A stretch of 64,000 bases of DNA from an uncultured bacterium. GTDB lineage: Bacteria > Bacillota > Clostridia > TANB77 > CAG-508. Below the pieces are notes generated by a model. It was not told the DNA's origin. It searched no databases and was given only the letters and a program-made list of their open reading frames with translations. The DNA lies in assembly GCA_905215935.1 (NCBI GenBank), contig CAJMRY010000007.1, positions 1 through 64,000 on the forward strand. The letters are read 5' to 3'. Position 1 is the stretch's first letter. Every line of letters begins with the position of its first letter. The translations under genes and the position numbers were made by a program. Below, piece after piece: positions 39,261-49,228 of this stretch.

Positions 39261-41411
39261 TTATATTTTCATGCTTAAACTTACTTTTTGTCTCTCTAAA
39301 TCTATTTTTATTACCTTTACTTTTACTATATCTCCTATAGACACAACATCAGAAGGATTTTTCACAAAATTATCACTAAGTTCTGATATATGAACTAATC
39401 CATCATGTTTCACTCCTATATCTACAAAAGCTCCAAAATCTATTACATTTCTTACCGTACCATTCAAAACCATTCCTTCTCTTAAATCCTCGAATTTCAA
39501 TACATCGTTTCTTAGAATTGGTTTTGGCATTTCGTCTCTTGGATCTCTACCTGGTTTCGAAAGTTCGCTGGCTATATCTTTTAAAGTCATTTCTCCAATA
39601 TCTAATTTTTGAGACATATTTTCAATATTTATATTATTTAATTTTATTTTTAATTCTTTTAATTTTTCTTTATCTATTAAATCACTTTTCTCATACCCAA
39701 CTTCTGCAAGTAGTTTTTCTGCTTGTTCATAGCTCTCTGGATGTACTGCTGTAATTTCTAACGGATTATTGCCATCAAATATACGGATAAATCCTGCGCA
39801 CTGTTCAAATGCTACCTTTCCAAGCTTTGGTACTTTTAATAATTCCTTTCTTTCTTTTAACATACCATTTTCATCTCTATATTTAACTATATTATTAGCT
39901 ATAGTTTTGTTTATACCTGATACATATGATAAAAGTGATGGTGTTGCAGTATTTACATCTACCCCTACTTTATTTACAGCATCTTCTACAACACCTGTTA
40001 AACTCTCTAGCAATTTTTTTTGATTTACATCATGTTGATATTGACCAACACCAATTGCCTTTGGGTCAATTTTTACAAGTTCTGCTAGTGGATCTTGCAA
40101 TCTTCTTGCAATCGATATTGCTCCTCTTAATGATACATTTATATCTGGATATTCTTCGGTTGCAAGCTTTGACGCAGAATATACTGATGCTCCTGCTTCA
40201 CTAACAATTGCATAATGAACATCTTCATCAATCTCTTTTATTAAATCTGCAACAAACATCTCAGATTCACGAGATGCTGTACCATTTCCAATTGCAATCA
40301 TATTAATTCTATATGTACTAATTAGCTTCTTTAATTCTTTTTTTGCACCTTCTACGTCATTTTGTGGCTCTGTAGGATATACTGTTGTTGTTGCGAGTAA
40401 CTTTCCTGTTTCATCTATCACTGCTATTTTACAACCTGTTCTATATGCAGGATCAAAGCCCATTACTACTAAATTCTTTAATGGTGCACCTAATAATAAC
40501 TGCTTTGCATTCTTACCAAATACCTTTATAGCCTGTTCTTCTGCCTTTTCTGTTAAGTCTGAGCGTATTTCTCTTTCTACAGATGGTTCTATTAACCTTT
40601 TAAAACTATCTTGTATAGTATCTATTAAATATGGAGAGAACTGGCTATTAAAATCTTTAATAATATCTTTTTGTATAAAATTAAGTATTGTGTCTTCTGG
40701 TTTATCTATTTTAATTTTTAGAAATTCTTCTTTTTCTCCTCTATTAATTGCTAAAATTCTGTGACTTGGAATTCTATTAACTTTTTCTGAAAAATCATAA
40801 TACATCTCATAACTTGATTTTTCATCTTTATTGGCTTTAGTAGTAATAACTCCATCTTTATAATATATTCTTTTTATTTCTTTTCTATAATTTGCATTAT
40901 CTGAGATATTTTCTGCAATTATATCATTTGCTCCTGAAATTGCATCTTCAATTGTATTTACTTCTTTTTCTTCATTTATAAATTCTTTTGCAATTTCTTT
41001 TATGTCTCTTGTTTCATTTTGCTCATAAATAATATTTGCTAATTCTTCTAGCCCCTTTTCTTTTGCAATTGTTGCTCTTGTTCTTTTCTTTTGTTTATAT
41101 GGTCTGTATATATCCTCAACTTCGGCAAGTATTTTTGCATTTTCTAAAGCTAATATTATTTCATCAGTTAATTTTCCCTGTTCTTCTATCGATTTTTTTA
41201 CTTCTTCTTTCCTTGTTTCAAGATTTCTTAAGTAATTTAATCTTTCACCTAATTCTCTTAATATTTCATCACTTAATCCTCCTGTTACTTCCTTTCTATA
41301 TCTAGCAATAAAAGGAATGGTGTTTCCTTCATCTATTAACTTAACAGTTGCCTCAACTTGTGATTCTCTTATATTCAATTCCTTTGCAATAGTCTCATTA
41401 ATTAAACTCAT
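39261..41411 (-). CDS. tex: Tex-family S1 RNA-binding protein
   Basis: Conserved transcription/RNA-associated protein. 716 residues, usual Tex length. N-terminal SPT6-like helical region (LNIRESQVEATVKLIDEGNTIPFIARYRKE), YqgF/RNase-H-like core (MGFDPAYRTGCKIAVID), HhH motif (TPSLLSYVSGINKTIANNIV), C-terminal S1 domain (LREGMVLNGTVRNVIDFGAFVDIG). Single gene between terminators. Confidence 0.94.
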   Translation of the reverse strand: MSLINETIAKELNIRESQVEATVKLIDEGNTIPFIARYRKEVTGGLSDEILRELGERLNYLRNLETRKEEVKKSIEEQGKLTDEIILALENAKILAEVEDIYRPYKQKKRTRATIAKEKGLEELANIIYEQNETRDIKEIAKEFINEEKEVNTIEDAISGANDIIAENISDNANYRKEIKRIYYKDGVITTKANKDEKSSYEMYYDFSEKVNRIPSHRILAINRGEKEEFLKIKIDKPEDTILNFIQKDIIKDFNSQFSPYLIDTIQDSFKRLIEPSVEREIRSDLTEKAEEQAIKVFGKNAKQLLLGAPLKNLVVMGFDPAYRTGCKIAVIDETGKLLATTTVYPTEPQNDVEGAKKELKKLISTYRINMIAIGNGTASRESEMFVADLIKEIDEDVHYAIVSEAGASVYSASKLATEEYPDINVSLRGAISIARRLQDPLAELVKIDPKAIGVGQYQHDVNQKKLLESLTGVVEDAVNKVGVDVNTATPSLLSYVSGINKTIANNIVKYRDENGMLKERKELLKVPKLGKVAFEQCAGFIRIFDGNNPLEITAVHPESYEQAEKLLAEVGYEKSDLIDKEKLKELKIKLNNINIENMSQKLDIGEMTLKDIASELSKPGRDPRDEMPKPILRNDVLKFEDLREGMVLNGTVRNVIDFGAFVDIGVKHDGLVHISELSDNFVKNPSDVVSIGDIVKVKVIKIDLERQKVSLSMKI

Positions 41412-41560
41412 AATTTATTCCTTCCTTCTTTATTTATTGTTTGTATTATATCAAAGAGAAAACTTTATTTCAATAAAAATATTACTCTCCTAGTGCATTC
41501 ATTATTATCTAATTAATTTTTATGAAATATAAATTTTTTTCTATTATTTCTTTGTAAATT

Positions 41561-41592
41561 AAAATAAGCGCTATATAATAACGCTTATTTTA
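41561..41592 (-). terminator. Terminator of ABC-F gene
   Basis: AAAATAAGCG / CGCTTATTTT hairpin seven bases beyond the stop. Confidence 0.7.
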
Positions 41593-41598
41593 ATTTAT

Positions 41599-43179
41599 TT
41601 ATTCAATTCCCAAATATTCATTATATGTAACTTCTCTATCAATTAATTTATCTTGTTTAATATCAATAATTCTATTTGCTACAGTTTGCATTAATTGATG
41701 ATCATGTGAGGTAAAAATAATATTACCTTTAAACTTTGTCATTCCATCATTCAGAGCTGTAATACTTTCCATATCCAGATGATTAGTTGGTTCATCAAAA
41801 ATTAAAAAGTTAGATCCTGAAAGCATCATTTTTGAAAGAACACATCTTACCTTTTCTCCTCCTGATAAAACATTAACTTTTTTTAGAGCTTCTTCTCCAG
41901 AAAACAACATTCTACCTAAAAAGCTTCTTACATATGTTTCATCTGGATCTTTTGAGTATCCTCTAAGCCAATCTGTAATACTTAGGTCAGACTCAAATAA
42001 ATAACTATTATCTTTTGGGAAATAATTATTTGTTATAGTAGTACCCCAAATAAGCTCTCCCTCATCTGGTTCAATTTCCCCTGCAATTATTTGAAATAGT
42101 AGTGTTTTTGCATTTTCATTATCTGCTAAAAAAGCAATTTTATCATCTTGTTTTACTGTAAAAGATATATTATCTAATAATTTTTCTCCATTTATTGTTT
42201 TTGATATGTTTTTTACCTGTAATATTTCTTTTCCTGGTTCTCTATCTGGTTTAAAATCTATATATGGATATTTTCTATTTGATGGTTTAATTTCATCTAA
42301 TTCAATTTTTTCCAATGATTTTTTTCTTGATGTAGCTTGTTTAGACTTTGATGCATTTGCACTAAATCTTGCAATAAATGCTTGTAATTCTTTTATTTTC
42401 TCTTCTTTCTTTTTATTAGCATCTCTCATCTGTTTTAATACTAACTGACTTGATTCATACCAGAAATCATAATTTCCTGGATAAACTTTAATCTTTCCAA
42501 AATCAACATCAGCAATATGTGTACATACCTTATTTAAGAAATAACGGTCATGTGATACTACAATTACAGTATTTTCAAAATTAATTAAAAATTCCTCTAA
42601 CCAATTAATACTTTTTAAATCTAAATCATTTGTTGGTTCGTCTAATAGCAATATATCTGGATTTCCAAATAAACTTTGAGCAAGCAATACTTTAACCTTT
42701 TCTTTTGCTTCTATCTCGCTCATTTTTTTATAATGTTTTTCTGCTTCAATTCCTAAATCATTTAAAAGCATTGCGGCATCTGATTCTGCATTCCATCCAT
42801 CAAGTTCTGCAAATCTTTCCTCTAACTTTGCAGCTTTCATTCCATCTTCTTCTGAAAAATCTGGTTTTGAATATATCTCATCTTTTTCTTTCATAATGCT
42901 ATACAATTCTTCATTTCCCATAATAACTGTATCTATTACATTATATTCTTCGAATGCAAAGTGGTTTTGTTTTAATACAGATAATCTCTCTCCTTTATCT
43001 AAAGTAACTTCTCCTTTACTTGGTTCTATCTCTCCTGATAAAACTTTTAAAAATGTAGATTTTCCTGCACCATTTGCTCCAATAATGCCATAACAACATC
43101 CTTTATTAAATTTAATATTTACATCTTCAAATAATGTTCTTTTTCCAAATCGTACAGTAACTCCATTTGTATTTAACAT
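41599..43179 (-). CDS. ABC-F family ATPase (YkpA/YbiT type)
   Basis: 526-residue soluble protein with two ABC ATPase domains and no membrane segment, so a ribosome-associated translation factor class rather than a transporter. First Walker A GANGAGKST (about 35), LLLDEPTNDLD; second signature LSGGEKVRCVLSK and LIFDEPTNHLD. The second Walker A is degenerate (FLADNENAKTLLF), unusual for the family. Linker between domains rich in Lys/Glu (KKKEEKIKELQAFIARFS). Confidence 0.88.
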   Translation of the reverse strand: MLNTNGVTVRFGKRTLFEDVNIKFNKGCCYGIIGANGAGKSTFLKVLSGEIEPSKGEVTLDKGERLSVLKQNHFAFEEYNVIDTVIMGNEELYSIMKEKDEIYSKPDFSEEDGMKAAKLEERFAELDGWNAESDAAMLLNDLGIEAEKHYKKMSEIEAKEKVKVLLAQSLFGNPDILLLDEPTNDLDLKSINWLEEFLINFENTVIVVSHDRYFLNKVCTHIADVDFGKIKVYPGNYDFWYESSQLVLKQMRDANKKKEEKIKELQAFIARFSANASKSKQATSRKKSLEKIELDEIKPSNRKYPYIDFKPDREPGKEILQVKNISKTINGEKLLDNISFTVKQDDKIAFLADNENAKTLLFQIIAGEIEPDEGELIWGTTITNNYFPKDNSYLFESDLSITDWLRGYSKDPDETYVRSFLGRMLFSGEEALKKVNVLSGGEKVRCVLSKMMLSGSNFLIFDEPTNHLDMESITALNDGMTKFKGNIIFTSHDHQLMQTVANRIIDIKQDKLIDREVTYNEYLGIE

Positions 43180-43246
43180 TTTACTTCCTCCTAGAATTCA
43201 ATTTGCTTCATATTATATATCATTTTACCATTTTTTTCAATATAGC

Positions 43247-43292
43247 AAAAAATATAGTACAAAATATTTTTCATCTTGTACTATATTTTTTT
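43247..43292 (-). terminator. Hairpin after DUF378 gene
   Basis: AAAATATAGTACAA / TTGTACTATATTTT with T-run; overlaps the last bases of the gene. Confidence 0.65.
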
Positions 43293-43482
43293 AATCTTTA
43301 TCAAATAGTAATTTTATTCCCCATAATCCTGATATTCCAACTAATACATATATAATTCTAGATATTAAACTAGCAGTTCCAAATATTGTGTCAACCAAAT
43401 TAAAATTAAATAATCCTATTAATCCCCAGTTTATAGCTCCAATCACTATTAAAAACAATGCAATTTTGTCAATTATCTTCAT
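43291..43482 (-). CDS. DUF378 family small membrane protein
   Basis: 63 residues with two membrane helices. The pattern IALFLIVIGAINWGLIGLFNFNLVD is the DUF378 signature; the second helix is IIYVLVGISGLWGI. Function unknown. Single gene with its own terminator. Confidence 0.88.
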   Translation of the reverse strand: MKIIDKIALFLIVIGAINWGLIGLFNFNLVDTIFGTASLISRIIYVLVGISGLWGIKLLFDKD

Positions 43483-43558
43483 AAAATATCACCTCTATTG
43501 TTAATTTATATTTATATTTTTACCACATAAAAATAAATTATTCATAAAAATTAACAAA

Positions 43559-44506
43559 TTAATTTAGCATATCTCTTCTTTTAAGCCATATCATTGCAAT
43601 AATAGCTGCTAAAATAGAAACTAATGTGATAATTAAAAAACCAAATACATTATCCTGCATAGGAACCTTTACATTCATTCCCCAAAAACTTGCAACCATT
43701 GTTGGAATAGATAAAACAATAGTAATTGATGTTAAGAACTTCATAACTCCATTTAAGTTATTTGATATAATAGATGCATATGCATCCATTGTTCCATTTA
43801 AAATATCACTATATATTTTACTCATTTCTATAGCTTGTTTATTCTCTATAATAGCATCTTCTAATATATCTTCATCTTCTTCATATAATTTTATTATTTT
43901 TCCTCTTAATGTTTTTTCCATTACAACTTCATTTGCTTTTAGTGATGTCGTAAAATAAACTAAACTCTTTTCTAAACTTAATAATTTTAATAACTCTTTA
44001 TTTTTCATGGAATTTTTCAAAACATTTTCTGCAATCTCAGTTTCTTTATTTATTTTTTTTAGTAAATTTAAAAATGTTGCTGAATTTTGATATAATATTT
44101 GAAAAATTAGTCTACTTTTCTTATAAGTAATGATATTTTTATTCATTTTATTTTTTAGTTCTCTAATTATACTGTTATTTTTTAATGATACTGTAATAAA
44201 ATAATCATCTCTTACTATAATCATGCCTATTGGCATTGTAGTATATATTTCTGAATCGTTTTCCTTTTCTATTATTGGTATATCTACTATAAAAAGCATA
44301 GTGCCATCATCTTCCATGTCAATTCTTGCTTTTTCTTCGGCATCTAGAGAATATCTAATAAAATCATCTTTAATATTAAGGTTTGTACATACATTTTTAA
44401 TCTCTTGTTCAGTAGGCGAGACCATATTAATCCAACTTCCCTTTTTATATTCCTTTACTATTTCTGTTTTATTACTGTTAGTATTTGTATAATAAATATT
44501 AACCAT
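43559..44506 (-). CDS. CorA-like divalent cation transporter
   Basis: Magnesium/cobalt channel family. Large cytoplasmic N-domain, long helices (EDAIIENKQAIEMSKIYSDI), C-terminal two membrane helices with the GMN signature (FWGMNVKVPMQDN) at the periplasmic-like loop. 315 residues. Start ATG 44506 with a leader AAGGGGTGAT. Confidence 0.92.
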   Translation of the reverse strand: MVNIYYTNTNSNKTEIVKEYKKGSWINMVSPTEQEIKNVCTNLNIKDDFIRYSLDAEEKARIDMEDDGTMLFIVDIPIIEKENDSEIYTTMPIGMIIVRDDYFITVSLKNNSIIRELKNKMNKNIITYKKSRLIFQILYQNSATFLNLLKKINKETEIAENVLKNSMKNKELLKLLSLEKSLVYFTTSLKANEVVMEKTLRGKIIKLYEEDEDILEDAIIENKQAIEMSKIYSDILNGTMDAYASIISNNLNGVMKFLTSITIVLSIPTMVASFWGMNVKVPMQDNVFGFLIITLVSILAAIIAMIWLKRRDMLN

Positions 44507-44615
44507 ATGGTATCACCCCTTATTTTTATAAATCTATTAAAATTATAGCATATATTTATGTTGTTAGTCTATAATTAATTATTTAAAAAGTTCAAAGACT
44601 AACACTTATATTGTA

Positions 44616-44650
44616 TAAAAAATAGAGAGCTTTTAATAACTCTCTATTTT
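44616..44650 (-). terminator. Terminator of tRNA-Lys(CTT)
   Basis: AAATAGAGAGTTAT / GCTCTCTATTT-type hairpin ending in a T-run, directly after the tRNA on the minus strand. Confidence 0.65.
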
Positions 44651-44651
44651 A

Positions 44652-44727
44652 TGGTGGGCAATCGGGGGGTCGAACCCCGGACCTTCTGATTAAGAGTCAG
44701 CTGCTCTACCAACTGAGCTAATCACCC
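44652..44727 (-). tRNA. tRNA-Lys(CTT)
   Basis: 76 bases with CCA. Acceptor GGGTGAT, D-loop AGCTCAGTTGGTAGAGC, anticodon loop CTCTTAA giving CTT, T-arm CCGGGGTTCGACCCCCCG. Confidence 0.92.
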
Positions 44728-44873
44728 TTATTAAATTGACTTATTGTTTTATTCAATAAAGTTATACTAATAGTACATTTTCAACATTTAAAATTATACT
44801 TCTATTTTTTGTTATTGTCAATATGAAAACATAGTTTTTTTTACTTTCTCAGTAAATCTTGTATAATAACTTT

Positions 44874-45022
44874 ATAGTAATAAAAAACCTGCAAATAAAA
44901 AATTAAAAGGATGATTTTTTTAACTCATAGCTAGAAGTTTTTAAAATCCCCGTGTATAACACAGGGGTTTCATTAGACAAAAAAATAGCAAAACTTTAAT
45001 TAGTTTTGCTATTTTTATTTTT
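44874..45022 (+). ncRNA. Candidate small RNA
   Basis: A possible promoter (TTTACT-16-TATAAT, -10 at 44862-44867) precedes about 150 bases with a hairpin CCCCGTGT/ACACAGGGG (44948-44966) and an intrinsic terminator AATAGCAAAAC/GTTTTGCTATT plus T-run (44984-45020). No credible coding frame apart from a tiny MIFLTHS. The terminator alone may instead serve the VanW gene on the other strand. No known RNA family recognised; the rest of 44728-45171 holds nothing else seen. Confidence 0.35.
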
Positions 45023-45171
45023 TCTTTATCAACAGATATTCCTGTTTTTCATTTTGTAATTACTAAATCGTTTTCCTTAACATAATAATTGTTTCAAATT
45101 ATTATTAACACCGAATTACTATTCCTCTAGTTGTTACTTGTAATCATTAAATATAAAGGTTGTTCTATTTT

Positions 45172-46983
45172 TTATATTACATTATCATTCGTAACACTAC
45201 CTGTATTATTGTTATTATTATTTATTTGATTTTGAACTGTATTAATATCAACATTTTCTATTGTTACTGATGTGCTATTATTATTACTATTATTATTGTT
45301 ATTGTTACTGCTATTATTGTTATTACTACTATTATTCGACTTTTTAGTACCTTTAACTATAATTTGTGGCTTAGCACTGTATCTATCTCTTGAGATTAGA
45401 GTTCTTGAGACTACTTTTCCATTTTGCTTTAATACTTTATATGCTTCTCCAATACTTCCATTTACACCACTTTGAGTAACTTTTTCTTTTCCTTCCTCTA
45501 AACTAGCATCTTCTTCATATTGTGTAGAATACTTAATTGAAGATACTGTTTTAGATTCTATTGAAACTTCATAATCATCATCTTGCTTTACACCTAGAAT
45601 ATCAACTTTCACTACACCATTACTAGCATATGCTCTAATTTTTATAGGATATTTCCTATTGTTTTTAAATTTAAAATCTAAAGTTCCCCATGATACAGTT
45701 GCATCTCTACTTATTGGTACATATGAAGAAACGTAACAATGATTACTTCTACTTGTAACATCTAAATTAGCAAGTAATACTGTATTATATAGTGTAGAAG
45801 ATGTTTGGCAAATTCCTCCGCCATATTCATTTACAACTTTACCACCCACATATGCTGCTGCTGGTTTATATCCAGCAGCTGCTGTTCTCTGACCTAATGT
45901 TTTATTATATGAAAATTCTTCTCCCGGCATTAATACCACACCATTTATTTTTGCTGCTGATAATCTCAAATTTGTTGTTCTGTTATAATTGCTACCATTA
46001 TATGTTGTTGAATATGTAGCTAATCTATCTGGAAAGGCTTCTTCTCCTAGCATATCAGTAGTCTTAGATGGTTTTACAACTTTCAAAGGAATTACGCATT
46101 CACTTTGGCTCTCTTCTAATTTTTCTTTTGCCATCTCTATACTTACTCCAAAATCCATACCATTTACATGAGGGTGTATTTCAAATGGGTCTTTACTTAT
46201 ATATGCATCTTTAGGTTCTTTATGTACTTCACTATATATTAAATCTATATCTATGTCATTTGGTGATTTTTTTTCTACTGGTATTTCAATATATTGATTA
46301 TCTTTTTCAAAAGACTCTATTCTACTTAGAATTAATATTTTTAATTCTTCACTATTAGATATTACTCCTTCTTTACCTTTGGTAATAATTAAATTATTAC
46401 CATCTATGTAATAACTTGATTGTTCCACTCCTCCTGGTAAATTTCCATTTATATCTTCTATTACCTTGTTCCATGATTCTTCATTTATCTGCAGAGTAAG
46501 TTTCATATTATTTTCTTTAAATTTATATTTCAATATATCATAATTATTAATAAATATATTGTTATTTCTAGCTACCTGATATGCTTTTTCAACTATTTCA
46601 TCAACATTAAATTCTGCATTTATCTGCTTTGTATCTATACTAATTTCATAGTCTTGATATTTTAAAATTATTGGTTCCTCTAATAATTTTGTAATTTCTT
46701 CATTTATTTTTTGCTTGGCATTATCTTTAGTCATTCCTGATACTTCTATTCCATTTATCTTTATTCCATTTATTATTGTATTACTATTTTTATTTATCAC
46801 TGCAAAAATACAGGATAGTATTAATAAAATTACTATTACAATACTAATAACTATTGCTATTATAAAAAATTTATTCTTACCTTGCTTACTCTTTTTTTCA
46901 ATATCATCTTTTATATTATTTAAAGTTTCTTCAACTTCTGTATCATCTTTTTCTTGTCTTTCTAAAATCTGATTTTTACTCAT
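45172..46983 (-). CDS. VanW family protein with PG-binding repeats and G5 domain
   Basis: Membrane-anchored envelope protein, about 603 residues. Acidic cytoplasmic N-tail, one membrane helix (FFIIAIVISIVIVILLILS), two PG_binding_4-like domains (INGIEVSGMTKDNAKQKI; DGNNLIITKGKEG), a VanW domain (LGQRTAAAGYKPAAAYVGGKVVNEYGGGICQTSSTLYN), a G5-like segment (VKVDILGVKQDDDYEVS) and a C-terminal low-complexity Asn/Ser run (about residues 545-570). ATG 46983 is preferred (AAAGGGGA upstream). Likely wall-associated; exact role unknown. Confidence 0.85.
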   Translation of the reverse strand: MSKNQILERQEKDDTEVEETLNNIKDDIEKKSKQGKNKFFIIAIVISIVIVILLILSCIFAVINKNSNTIINGIKINGIEVSGMTKDNAKQKINEEITKLLEEPIILKYQDYEISIDTKQINAEFNVDEIVEKAYQVARNNNIFINNYDILKYKFKENNMKLTLQINEESWNKVIEDINGNLPGGVEQSSYYIDGNNLIITKGKEGVISNSEELKILILSRIESFEKDNQYIEIPVEKKSPNDIDIDLIYSEVHKEPKDAYISKDPFEIHPHVNGMDFGVSIEMAKEKLEESQSECVIPLKVVKPSKTTDMLGEEAFPDRLATYSTTYNGSNYNRTTNLRLSAAKINGVVLMPGEEFSYNKTLGQRTAAAGYKPAAAYVGGKVVNEYGGGICQTSSTLYNTVLLANLDVTSRSNHCYVSSYVPISRDATVSWGTLDFKFKNNRKYPIKIRAYASNGVVKVDILGVKQDDDYEVSIESKTVSSIKYSTQYEEDASLEEGKEKVTQSGVNGSIGEAYKVLKQNGKVVSRTLISRDRYSAKPQIIVKGTKKSNNSSNNNNSSNNNNNNSNNNSTSVTIENVDINTVQNQINNNNNNTGSVTNDNVI

Positions 46984-47104
46984 ATACTTAAATTCCCCTT
47001 TATTTGACATTATATTATATATAATAACATATGATTTTTTTTTTTACAATTACTTTATTATATAAATATATGTTTCATTTATTATTTTATGAGACAAAAA
47101 AGAG

Positions 47105-47133
47105 TAGACTTTCGTATTATTTTTGTATATAAT
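47105..47133 (+). promoter_or_regulatory. Promoter of XRE/S24 regulator
   Basis: -35 TAGACT, 17-base spacer, -10 TATAAT, 28 bases before ATG; AAAGGAG ribosome site. Confidence 0.6.
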
Positions 47134-47161
47134 GCTATAAAAATAATAAAGGAGTATTTTT

Positions 47162-47734
47162 ATGATTGGAAGTATGCTAAAAAAAATAAGAAAGGATAAG
47201 AATGTAACTCAATCTGAATTATCCAAAAATACAAAAATAAATTTAGGACATATAACACATATAGAAAATGGTGAAAGAAACCCAAGTTATAAAGCTCTCA
47301 AAAATATTTGTAGATTCTTGAAAGTTCCATATACTTTACTAATGAGTATCTATGATAAAAAGATATCTAATGGCCAAATAAATTATAATGTATTTAATCA
47401 TATAAATTATAATAAAATAATATCTATAGACTCATCTTATTCTCTCATCGATTGTCCAGAAAATATACAAAACGCATCTATAGCTATTAAAATTAATGAT
47501 GACTCTATGGAACCTACCCTAAAAATTAATAGTAATGCTTTTGTAGAGTTAAGTGCCCCACTTGAACATAGAGATATAGGTTTATTTTTATATGACAATG
47601 AATTACTAATAAGGAAATTTTTAATTAGAAAAAATTCCTTAGTTTTAAGAGCAGATAACAAAGAATTACCTGATATTATATTATCTGAAAACGATAATTT
47701 TAAAATAATTGGAAAAATAGTTGGTACAAATTAA
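47162..47734 (+). CDS. XRE-family repressor with S24/LexA-like C-terminal domain
   Basis: 190 residues. HTH_3 at the N-terminus (LKKIRKDKNVTQSELSKNTKINLGHITHIENGERNPS), then an S24-like domain with Ser in NDDSMEPTLKI and a Lys in ELLIRKFLIRK. There is no obvious Ala-Gly self-cleavage site between the domains, so a stable regulator is more likely than an SOS-type self-cleaving repressor. Not in a prophage context here. Target unknown. Confidence 0.85.
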   Translation: MIGSMLKKIRKDKNVTQSELSKNTKINLGHITHIENGERNPSYKALKNICRFLKVPYTLLMSIYDKKISNGQINYNVFNHINYNKIISIDSSYSLIDCPENIQNASIAIKINDDSMEPTLKINSNAFVELSAPLEHRDIGLFLYDNELLIRKFLIRKNSLVLRADNKELPDIILSENDNFKIIGKIVGTN

Positions 47735-47777
47735 CATGTATATTTTACAAAAATTATAAAAATATTACAAATACCTC

Positions 47778-47806
47778 TTGAAATAGATATAATTTAATAA
47801 TATAAT
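47778..47806 (+). promoter_or_regulatory. Promoter of CBM-like gene
   Basis: -35 TTGAAA, 17-base spacer, -10 TATAAT; ATG 37 bases downstream after GAGGAGAG. Confidence 0.7.
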
Positions 47807-47842
47807 ACTTTATAACAAAAGATAAAATGAGGAGAGATTATT

Positions 47843-48304
47843 ATGGAGTTAGTTAAAAATATATTTTTTAATACAGATAAATTGTTAGAAAATACTAATA
47901 TAAAGGTATCATACACTGGTTCTCTTTTTCAAAATAATTCTGAAGAAATATATCTTCATTATGGATTTAATGAAGATTGGAAAGATGTGAATGAAATAAA
48001 AATGGAAAAAACAGATTTAGGATTTCAAGCAGAACTATATCTACCTAAATACCAAATATTAAATCTTTGTTTTAGAAATTCTAATAATGAATGGGATAAT
48101 AATCAAAACTGCAATTATTCCTTTCCTATTGAAAAAATAGAATTAGCTTTAGTACCACAAGATACTAATATGCAAATTGCAACACATAAAAAATTAAGGA
48201 AAACTTATATATGGAGTAAAAAAATAAAACTAGCTGTATATAAAATAATAAAATATTTTCCAAAAATTATATCTGGAAATTATAAAAAGAAAATTTGCGA
48301 ATAA
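47843..48304 (+). CDS. Carbohydrate-binding-module-like protein (CBM25/53 fold)
   Basis: 153 residues. N-terminal about 100 residues resemble a starch-binding CBM25-like beta domain (YLHYGFNEDWKDVNEIKM; LNLCFRNSNNEWDNNQNCNYSFPI, where W-N-N and N-Y are typical). The C-terminal 45 residues are strongly basic (KKLRKTYIWSKKIKLAVYKI). There is no signal peptide or catalytic domain, so it would stay inside the cell, perhaps on glycogen. Function is an inference. Confidence 0.65.
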   Translation: MELVKNIFFNTDKLLENTNIKVSYTGSLFQNNSEEIYLHYGFNEDWKDVNEIKMEKTDLGFQAELYLPKYQILNLCFRNSNNEWDNNQNCNYSFPIEKIELALVPQDTNMQIATHKKLRKTYIWSKKIKLAVYKIIKYFPKIISGNYKKKICE

Positions 48305-48305
48305 A

Positions 48306-48340
48306 ATAAAAACATATCATATTGATATGTTTTTATTTTT
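48306..48340. terminator. Bidirectional terminator
   Basis: AAAAACATATCA / TGATATGTTTTT with T-runs; between convergent CBM-like and SDR genes. Confidence 0.75.
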
Positions 48341-49082
48341 ATATGTTCCATCCACCATTTATTCCTATTATCTGTCCTGTAGTATATTCATCTTCTATAA
48401 GCCATTTAATACATCTTGCAACATCCAATGTTTTCCCTATTTTTTCTAATGGAATTTCTTCTATAATTCTTTTAATGTCTTCATCTGAAAGATCTTTATT
48501 CATTTTTGTATCTATTATACCTGGTGCTATACTGTTTATTCTTATATTAGATGGTCCTAGTTCCTTAGCTAAAGCTTTAGTCATTCCATCTAAACCTGCT
48601 TTTGATACTGAATAGTGTACTTCACATGAAGCACCTGTTGTTCCCCATATAGAAGATATGTTTATTATACATCCCCTTTTTTCCGAGATCATATATTTTA
48701 AACTCTCTTGAGTCATATAAAATGCTGACGTAAGATTTACCTGTAACATATTATTCCAATCACAATCTGTTATTTCAGAAAATAATTTTACTTGGCTTAT
48801 TCCTGCATTATTAATTAATACATCAATTTTATTATATTTATCAATGCAATATTTTATTAATTCTTTTGCTTCCTCTCTTTTAGATACATCTGCTTTAAAT
48901 ATATGAATATTTTTATTATAATTTTCATATATTTCCTTTTGAATTTGCTCTGCTTTTTGCTTTGAATTATTATAATTTAATATTACCTCATAATCATTTT
49001 CTGCAAGAAATTTTACTATCTCTTCTCCTATTCCATTTGATCCACCAGTTACAATAACTATTTTTCTTTTTATTCTATTCAT
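48339..49082 (-). CDS. Short-chain dehydrogenase/reductase, FabG-like
   Basis: 247 residues. Cofactor motif VTGGSNGIGEEIV at the N-terminus, NNAG (VLINNAGISQV), catalytic Ser in NISSIWG and Tyr-Lys in HYSVSKAGLDG. Classical SDR, probably NADP-dependent 3-oxoacyl-ACP reductase-like, but not in a fatty-acid cluster, so substrate is open. ATG preceded by AAAGGAGT. Confidence 0.88.
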   Translation of the reverse strand: MNRIKRKIVIVTGGSNGIGEEIVKFLAENDYEVILNYNNSKQKAEQIQKEIYENYNKNIHIFKADVSKREEAKELIKYCIDKYNKIDVLINNAGISQVKLFSEITDCDWNNMLQVNLTSAFYMTQESLKYMISEKRGCIINISSIWGTTGASCEVHYSVSKAGLDGMTKALAKELGPSNIRINSIAPGIIDTKMNKDLSDEDIKRIIEEIPLEKIGKTLDVARCIKWLIEDEYTTGQIIGINGGWNI

Positions 49083-49102
49083 ATGAGACTCCTTTAAAAA
49101 AT

Positions 49103-49146
49103 AAAAGTCAATAATTAAGAGTTATCTCAAAATTATTGACCTTTTA
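49103..49146 (-). terminator. Terminator of tRNA Lys-Glu-Thr cluster
   Basis: AAAAGGTCAATAATT / AATTATTGACTTTT hairpin plus T-run, immediately after tRNA-Thr on the minus strand. Confidence 0.75.
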
Positions 49147-49222
<76 letters not shown>

Positions 49223-49228
49223 ATATGT

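Noticed and set aside
42000..42200. ABC-F second Walker A change as a frameshift or pseudogene
   Set aside because: The frame is intact and the rest of the domain is conserved; degeneracy is only a variation.
45272..45475. Leu-rich plus-strand reading frame opposite the VanW tail
   Set aside because: It is the complement of the Asn-repeat tail; no ribosome site and only low complexity.
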